Of a DNA stretch of 10,897 nt, positions 6,488 through 10,897 are shown piece after piece. The stretch lies in contig CAYHEX010000132.1 in assembly GCA_964355365.1 (NCBI GenBank), positions 1 to 10,897 of the forward strand, read 5' to 3'. The notes under the pieces are model-generated. The model searched no databases, was not told the origin of the DNA, and was given only the letters and a program-made list of their open reading frames with translations. Every line of letters starts with the position of its first letter. The stretch's first letter is position 1. Position numbers and translations under genes: made by a program. This DNA is from SCUN01 sp964355365. GTDB taxonomy: Bacteria > Acidobacteriota > Vicinamibacteria > Vicinamibacterales > SCN-69-37.

Positions 6488-8530
6488 TTTCAGGTACTTC
6501 GCCATCCAGCCGAACACCGACTCGTGCCAGAACTTGCTGTTGAGCGGCTTGAGCACCCAGTGGCCTTCGTCGGGGAACACGAGCGCCTGGCTCGGCACGC
6601 CGTTCCGGCGCAGGGTGTTGAAGAGCTGCAGCCCCTGATCGACCGGCACGCGGTAGTCGAGTTCGTTCGTGATCACCAGCGTGGGCGTCTTGATGTTCTG
6701 CGCGAACAGATGCGGTGACCACTTCGCGAAGTTCGCGCGCGCAGCGGCGCTCGTGGCCGGGCCGCCCGCCTCCCACTCGCTGAACCAGAGTTCTTCGGTG
6801 GTCAGCGACATCGACTCCATGTTGAACACGCCGTCGTGCGTGACGGCCGCTTTGAAGCGGTTGGTATGTCCGATGATCCAGTCCACCGCGTAGCCGCCGT
6901 AACTCGCGCCCGCGATGCCTTGCTTCGTCGCGTCGACATACGGGAGTTTCACTGCCACGTCGAAGACGGCGTTCAGGTCGGTCATGACCTTGCCGCCCCA
7001 GTCCTGCGAGATCTCGTCCACGAACTTCTGGCCGAAGCCGAACGACCCGCGCGGATTTGGCGCCACGACGACCCAGCCCTGCGCGGCCCACAGCGTGGGA
7101 TTCCAGCGATACGACCAGCCGTCGCCCCACTCGCCCTGCGGCCCGCCGTGAATCAGGAACACGACCGGATACTTCTTCGACGCATCGAACGACGGCGGTT
7201 TCACGATCCAGTACTGAATCGGCGTGCCACCTGCGCCGGCAACTGTCTGGCTCTCTGGCGCGGCCGTGGTCACGGCCTTCAGCCACGAATCATTCTCGTG
7301 TGTGAGCTGCGTGGCAGCTCCGCCGGCGATCGGCGACGAGTAGATGTCCGCCGGCGCGCGCAGGGACGCGCGCGAGTAGGCGACAAGCGACGTGCCCACG
7401 CTCGGGCCGCTGATCGCGCCGCCGTGGAGCAGTTCCTTCGGCGCGCCGCCGGCCAGCGGCACACTGTAGAAGTTGTCGGTCGCGTTGCTCGAGGCGGTGA
7501 AGTAGATCGTCTGACCGTCGTTCGACAGCCTGAAGTCGCCGACCGAGAGATCCGGCGTGGTGAACACCGTGCGCTTGGCGCCGGTCGCGAGGTCGTACAC
7601 GTCGAGATAGAAGCGGTCCGACTCGAAGCCGGGGCGACGCTGCGCGCGCACGATCATCGACTTGCCGTCGCGCGTGAGCACGGGCTGCACGTCGGAGGCG
7701 GGGTTGGCGGTGAGTTTCTTGGCTGCGCCGCCGCTGACCGCCACCGAAAAGACGTCGTTGTTGGTGGACCAGGCTTCCTTGTCGTTGCCGTCACGGTTCG
7801 AGACAAAGACGATGTTCTTGCTGTCGGTGGTGAACTGGATCGCGGCGTCTTCCTGTTGCGTGGGCGGCGAGTCGAAGTCGCCAGGCGTCACGTCCTTCGC
7901 GGCGCCGTCGGCGACGTTCGCGACGAACACGTGGTGCCGAATGCCGGCGTCGCGCCATTCATCCCAATGGCGGTAGAACAAGCGCGTCAGCACGTGCGCC
8001 TTCACCGGATTCGCCTCGGCGTCGTCCATCCGCTTCTGGTTGCACGCATTGTCGGCACAGTCGGGATAGACGTCAGCCACGAATCCGACCATCGCGCCGT
8101 CGGGCGACCACACGAGCGGCGGCTGCGCGCCGCCGGCGATGCTCGTCAGCTTCTTCGCGTTCGAGCCGTCCGCGTTCGCGGTCCAGACCTGCGAGCCGCC
8201 CTCGCGCGTGGAGAGAAACGCGATCTTCGTGCCGTCGGGCGACCAGCGCGCGGTGCTGTCGTTCTTGTCGGAGGAGAGCAGCCGAGTGGGCGCGGCGCCG
8301 CCGGCTGCCGGCACCGACCACACTTCCGTATGCCGCCGGTTTTTCGGCAGGTCCGTCGTCGTGCGCTGATACAGCACGGTCTTGCCGTCAGGCGAGAGCT
8401 GCGCATCGGCCACCCGAACAGCGGTGAGCACATCGTTGAGCGACATCGGCCGTCCGCTTTGGGCGGCGGCGGCGAGTGTCAGAGTGAAAACGGAAACGGT
8501 GGTGAGGATGACGCGCGCGGACACGGACAT
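6485..8530 (-). CDS. Secreted S9 family peptidase (dipeptidyl/acylaminoacyl-peptidase type)
   Basis: A 681-residue exported serine peptidase of the prolyl oligopeptidase family, cleaving short peptides at the N-terminal side. Residues 1-24 form a signal peptide ending AAAA-Q. Residues about 40-410 are a β-propeller with repeated WSPDG/LSPDG-type blades (LSPDGK 45-50, WSPDGT 96-101, WSPDGA 141-146). Residues about 430-681 are the α/β-hydrolase domain: HGGP at 461-464, nucleophile Ser543 in GASYGG, Asp625 in NELDYRVP and His657 in DEGHW. All three catalytic residues are present. GGAGG lies 4 bp before the ATG (plus-strand CCTCC at 8535-8539). It is divergent from the S46 peptidase gene, suggesting joint peptide use outside the cytoplasm. 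The TAG stop (6485-6487) lies in the flank of the palindromic element. Confidence 0.93.
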   Translation of the reverse strand: MSVSARVILTTVSVFTLTLAAAAQSGRPMSLNDVLTAVRVADAQLSPDGKTVLYQRTTTDLPKNRRHTEVWSVPAAGGAAPTRLLSSDKNDSTARWSPDGTKIAFLSTREGGSQVWTANADGSNAKKLTSIAGGAQPPLVWSPDGAMVGFVADVYPDCADNACNQKRMDDAEANPVKAHVLTRLFYRHWDEWRDAGIRHHVFVANVADGAAKDVTPGDFDSPPTQQEDAAIQFTTDSKNIVFVSNRDGNDKEAWSTNNDVFSVAVSGGAAKKLTANPASDVQPVLTRDGKSMIVRAQRRPGFESDRFYLDVYDLATGAKRTVFTTPDLSVGDFRLSNDGQTIYFTASSNATDNFYSVPLAGGAPKELLHGGAISGPSVGTSLVAYSRASLRAPADIYSSPIAGGAATQLTHENDSWLKAVTTAAPESQTVAGAGGTPIQYWIVKPPSFDASKKYPVVFLIHGGPQGEWGDGWSYRWNPTLWAAQGWVVVAPNPRGSFGFGQKFVDEISQDWGGKVMTDLNAVFDVAVKLPYVDATKQGIAGASYGGYAVDWIIGHTNRFKAAVTHDGVFNMESMSLTTEELWFSEWEAGGPATSAAARANFAKWSPHLFAQNIKTPTLVITNELDYRVPVDQGLQLFNTLRRNGVPSQALVFPDEGHWVLKPLNSKFWHESVFGWMAKYLK

Positions 8531-8609
8531 GGGGCCTCCGAGGTGACTCTCCGCATATTAGTTCGTTTACACTCGTGAGAGCAGTTCGGTCCCGCCTCGG
8601 AGCTTCCCC
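8531..8609. promoter_or_regulatory. Divergent promoter region between the two peptidase genes
   Basis: These 79 bp must hold both promoters. On the minus strand TAATAT (plus-strand ATATTA, 8555-8560) is a plausible -10 for the S9 gene. On the plus strand TACACT (8568-8573) is a plausible -10 for the S46 gene. The -35 boxes are weak. Both leaders carry CCTCGGAG followed shortly by CCCCATG: CGGAG at 8598-8602 is 7 bp before the S46 start, and GGAGG is 4 bp before the S9 start. The close, back-to-back arrangement would allow shared regulation; no clear operator palindrome was seen. Confidence 0.4.
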
Positions 8610-10700
8610 ATGATGAAAATCACGAAGCGTATTGCCATCGTCTCCACCCTCGCGTTCTGTGTGTTCTTCGCCACCGGCCGTGGCGAGGAGGGCATGTATC
8701 CGGTCAACGATCTCGCCCGGCTGAACCTCAAAGCCAAAGGCCTGAAGATCGATCCCACGGAGATCTACAACCCCAACGCAACAAGCCTGGTTCAGGCGGT
8801 CGTGAGCATCTCGGGATGCACCGCGTCATTCGTGTCGGGCGATGGGCTGATGATCACGAATCACCACTGCGTGTTTTCCGCGGTGCAGGCGGCGAGCACG
8901 GCCGAGCGCGACTACGTGACGGACGGCTACCTCGCGCCGACGCGCGCCGACGAGCAGCGCGCGCGCGGCATCACGGCGAGGATTCTCGACGAGATGCGTG
9001 ACGTCTCGACGGATGTGCTGAGTGTGGTGACCGGCGCGATGGATCCGCTCACGCGCGCGAAAGCGATCGAGACGAAGATCGGCGAGCTGACGAAGGCCGC
9101 GCAGGCCGAGCGGCCCGGCAAGACGGTGGCGATCTCGGAGATGCTCGCCGGCAAGTCGTACGTGATGTTCATCTCGACGACCTATCGCGACGTGCGGCTC
9201 GTGTATGTGCCGCAGCGGTCCATTGGCGAGTTCGGCGGCGAAGATGACAACTGGGTGTGGCCGCGCCATACGGGAGACTTCTCGTTCATCCGCGCGTACG
9301 CCGCGCCGGACGGCTCGCCTGCGGACTATGCGCCGACCAACGTGCCGCTCCATCCGAAGAAGTTCCTGAAAGTGAATCCCGCTGGCGCGAACGACGAGGA
9401 CTTCGTCTTCGTGCTCGGTTATCCGGGCCGCACGTTCCGCCATCAGACCTCGTTCTACATGGACTACGAAGAACGGCTGCGCATGCCGTTTGTGGCCGAC
9501 ATGAACGAGTGGATGATCCAGACGATGGAGGGATTGGGGAAGGGGAATCGCGCGGTGGCGCTGAAGTTCGACGCGCGCGTGAAGGGGCTGGCCAACACGA
9601 TGAAGAACTACCGCGGCAAACTCGCGGGCATGCCGCGCATGCATCTGGTGGATCTGAAGCGCACCGAAGAGGCCGGTCTGCAGAAGTTCATTGCCGCCAC
9701 GCCCGAGCGCGCGGCCACGTACGGCACCGTGCTGGCCGACACGGGGAAGATCTACGCTGAGATGTCGGCGCGCGCCGCCTATGAACTCACGCTCGACAGC
9801 CTCATGTCCACGTCGTTGCTGATGGGCGCGGGCGCCACCGTGGCCGGGGGCACCGAGGGCGGGGCGCGCACGAGCGCGGCGAGCTACGCGATCTATGACG
9901 AGGCGGCCGAGCGCGCGTATCTGAAGAAGGTGATCGGCATGGCCGCGGCGTTGCCGGCGGGGCAGCGTATTGCGCCCATCGACGCGGCACTGGGCGGCGC
10001 CGCCACGGATGCCGCGGTGACGCGGTTTGTGGACGACGCGTTCGCGCGCACGTCGCTGAAGACGGCGGAAGGACTGGCCGCGGCGATGACGACGGCGCCG
10101 GTGGGCGATCCGATCGTGACGCTGGCGCGTGAGCTGGTGCCGCTGCAGAAGGCGTTGCGCGAGACACGTGCGCGCCGCACGGCTGAACTGTCGAAGCTGG
10201 CCGCGCTGCTGATCGACGTGAAGCAGCAGTATCAGCAGGCCAGCTTCGTGCCCGACGCCAACAGCACGCTGCGGTTCACCTACGGGCACGTGCGCGGCTA
10301 TTCGCCGGCCGATGCGTCGATCATGCTGCCGTTCACGACGCTGACGGGCGTGATGCAGAAAACCAGTGGCGACTACTTCTACAACACACCGCAGGCCGTT
10401 CGGGATCTGTTTGCGGCGAAGGACTACGGGCGCTACGCGTTACCCGGCAAGCGCGAATTGCCGGTCGACATTCTCTACAACACCGACACGACCGGTGGAA
10501 ACTCCGGCAGTCCGCTGCTCAACGCGAAGGGCGAACTGGTCGGCGTGAACTTCGACCGCGCGTGGGGCGCCACGATCAACGACTTCGCGTGGAACGAGGC
10601 CTACAGCCGCTCAATCGGCGTCGATATCCGCTACGTGCTGTGGATCACGGAGAAAGTCGGCAAGGCCGGCTTCCTGCTGAAGGAACTCGGCGTGCAGTAA
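8610..10700 (+). CDS. S46 family dipeptidyl-peptidase, DPP11-like by its S1 residue
   Basis: A 696-residue exported serine peptidase of family S46 (DPP7/DPP11), which removes dipeptides from the N-terminus of oligopeptides in the periplasm or at the cell surface. Residues 1 to about 25 are a signal peptide. The trypsin-like double barrel is split by a long helical domain (about residues 290-560). The catalytic triad is readable: His86 in TNHHC, Asp223 in HTGDFS, and Ser632 in TTGGNSGSP. Length matches the usual ~700. The residue 18 positions after the catalytic serine is Arg650 (in NFDRAW). In Porphyromonas DPP11 the equivalent arginine (R673, catalytic S655) selects Asp/Glu at P1, whereas DPP7 has glycine, so acidic specificity is inferred. 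ATG 8610 has CGGAG at 7 bp; ATG 8613 is an alternative. Divergent from the S9 peptidase gene. Confidence 0.94.
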   Translation: MMKITKRIAIVSTLAFCVFFATGRGEEGMYPVNDLARLNLKAKGLKIDPTEIYNPNATSLVQAVVSISGCTASFVSGDGLMITNHHCVFSAVQAASTAERDYVTDGYLAPTRADEQRARGITARILDEMRDVSTDVLSVVTGAMDPLTRAKAIETKIGELTKAAQAERPGKTVAISEMLAGKSYVMFISTTYRDVRLVYVPQRSIGEFGGEDDNWVWPRHTGDFSFIRAYAAPDGSPADYAPTNVPLHPKKFLKVNPAGANDEDFVFVLGYPGRTFRHQTSFYMDYEERLRMPFVADMNEWMIQTMEGLGKGNRAVALKFDARVKGLANTMKNYRGKLAGMPRMHLVDLKRTEEAGLQKFIAATPERAATYGTVLADTGKIYAEMSARAAYELTLDSLMSTSLLMGAGATVAGGTEGGARTSAASYAIYDEAAERAYLKKVIGMAAALPAGQRIAPIDAALGGAATDAAVTRFVDDAFARTSLKTAEGLAAAMTTAPVGDPIVTLARELVPLQKALRETRARRTAELSKLAALLIDVKQQYQQASFVPDANSTLRFTYGHVRGYSPADASIMLPFTTLTGVMQKTSGDYFYNTPQAVRDLFAAKDYGRYALPGKRELPVDILYNTDTTGGNSGSPLLNAKGELVGVNFDRAWGATINDFAWNEAYSRSIGVDIRYVLWITEKVGKAGFLLKELGVQ

Positions 10701-10717
10701 GCCGCGCCGGTCCGCGC

Positions 10718-10891
10718 GTTGCGAGCATTCAACATGGGGGGCCATGGGGAGCCATGGGGAAGATCAACCCCAACACCAACCCCAACACCGACGGCTTTTC
10801 GAAGAGCTCTTTGAAAGCCTGTTGGGGTGGTGTTGGTGTTGGTTTTCCCCATGGCTCCCCATGGTTCCCCATGTTGAGCGCCCTTGAACTA
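10718..10891 (+). repeat. Long self-complementary element, copy 2 (core 10730-10876)
   Basis: A second, 147-nt copy of the element at 6314-6472, in the same orientation and again directly after a plus-strand gene (29 bp past the S46 stop). Outer arms 10730-10761 and 10845-10876 pair at all 32 positions in plus-strand RNA, 30 Watson-Crick and two G·U. Three 10-bp CATGGGG units start at 10733, 10743 and 10753, followed by five 6-bp NNCAAC-type units (10763-10792). Inner arms 10762-10787 and 10820-10844 pair with two G·U, one mismatch and one bulged A. The 32-nt tip (10788-10819) differs from copy 1 at two positions only. The right flank CCCTTGAACTA (10881-10891) is also shared with copy 1 (6477-6487). 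Confidence 0.85.
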
Positions 10892-10897
10892 GGGTCG

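Noticed and set aside
6836..8578. 580-codon plus-strand open frame opposite the S9 peptidase
   Set aside because: Arg/Val/His-rich antisense shadow; the minus strand has signal peptide, propeller and full catalytic triad.
8826..10289. Minus-strand open frame opposite the S46 peptidase
   Set aside because: Arg/His-rich antisense shadow of a gene with an intact catalytic triad.
6314..10876. Composite transposon bounded by the two element copies
   Set aside because: No transposase or integrase gene lies between or beside them, and no target-site duplication is visible.

Overview
The window is GC-rich, almost fully coding bacterial DNA. The gene mix is a Tat-exported Gfo/Idh/MocA oxidoreductase, a nucleoside-symporter-like MFS permease, MurJ, and secreted S9 and S46 peptidases. 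It most resembles an environmental Acidobacteriota genome (for example Vicinamibacteria); this is inferred from family content only, since there is no rRNA or marker phylogeny here.

Layout. (1) Positions 1-3641, minus strand: a likely catabolic operon read right to left. A Tat-signal Gfo/Idh/MocA oxidoreductase (2037-3641) overlaps an MFS permease (730-2040) by 4 bp. A 116-bp imperfect inverted repeat follows (598-713), then a second Gfo/Idh/MocA oxidoreductase that runs off the left edge (1-585). Together they suggest uptake and oxidation of a sugar, polyol or related small molecule. (2) An 82-bp divergent promoter region (3642-3723). (3) Plus strand: murJ (3724-5322), tightly followed by an aldo/keto reductase (5330-6295). 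(4) Two divergent secreted peptidases sharing a 79-bp intergenic region: an S9 prolyl-oligopeptidase-type enzyme (6485-8530, minus) and an S46 dipeptidyl-peptidase (8610-10700, plus). They look like a peptide-scavenging pair.

The most unusual content is non-coding. Two copies of the same long, nearly fully self-complementary element lie at 6314-6472 and 10730-10876, each just downstream of a plus-strand gene. Each arm is built from three 10-bp units (CATGGGGNNC type) followed by five or six 6-bp units (NNCAAC type), around a conserved 32-nt tip. Between the copies, both arms changed length by exactly 6 bp, and almost all imperfections in the stem are G·U-compatible in plus-strand RNA. The right flank of copy 1 contains the stop codon of the S9 peptidase gene, and copy 2 carries the same CTA trinucleotide at the equivalent place. 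I do not recognise this repeat family; it is the best candidate here for something undescribed.

No tRNA, rRNA, CRISPR array, transposase or phage gene was seen. No gene-free stretch exceeds 200 bp.
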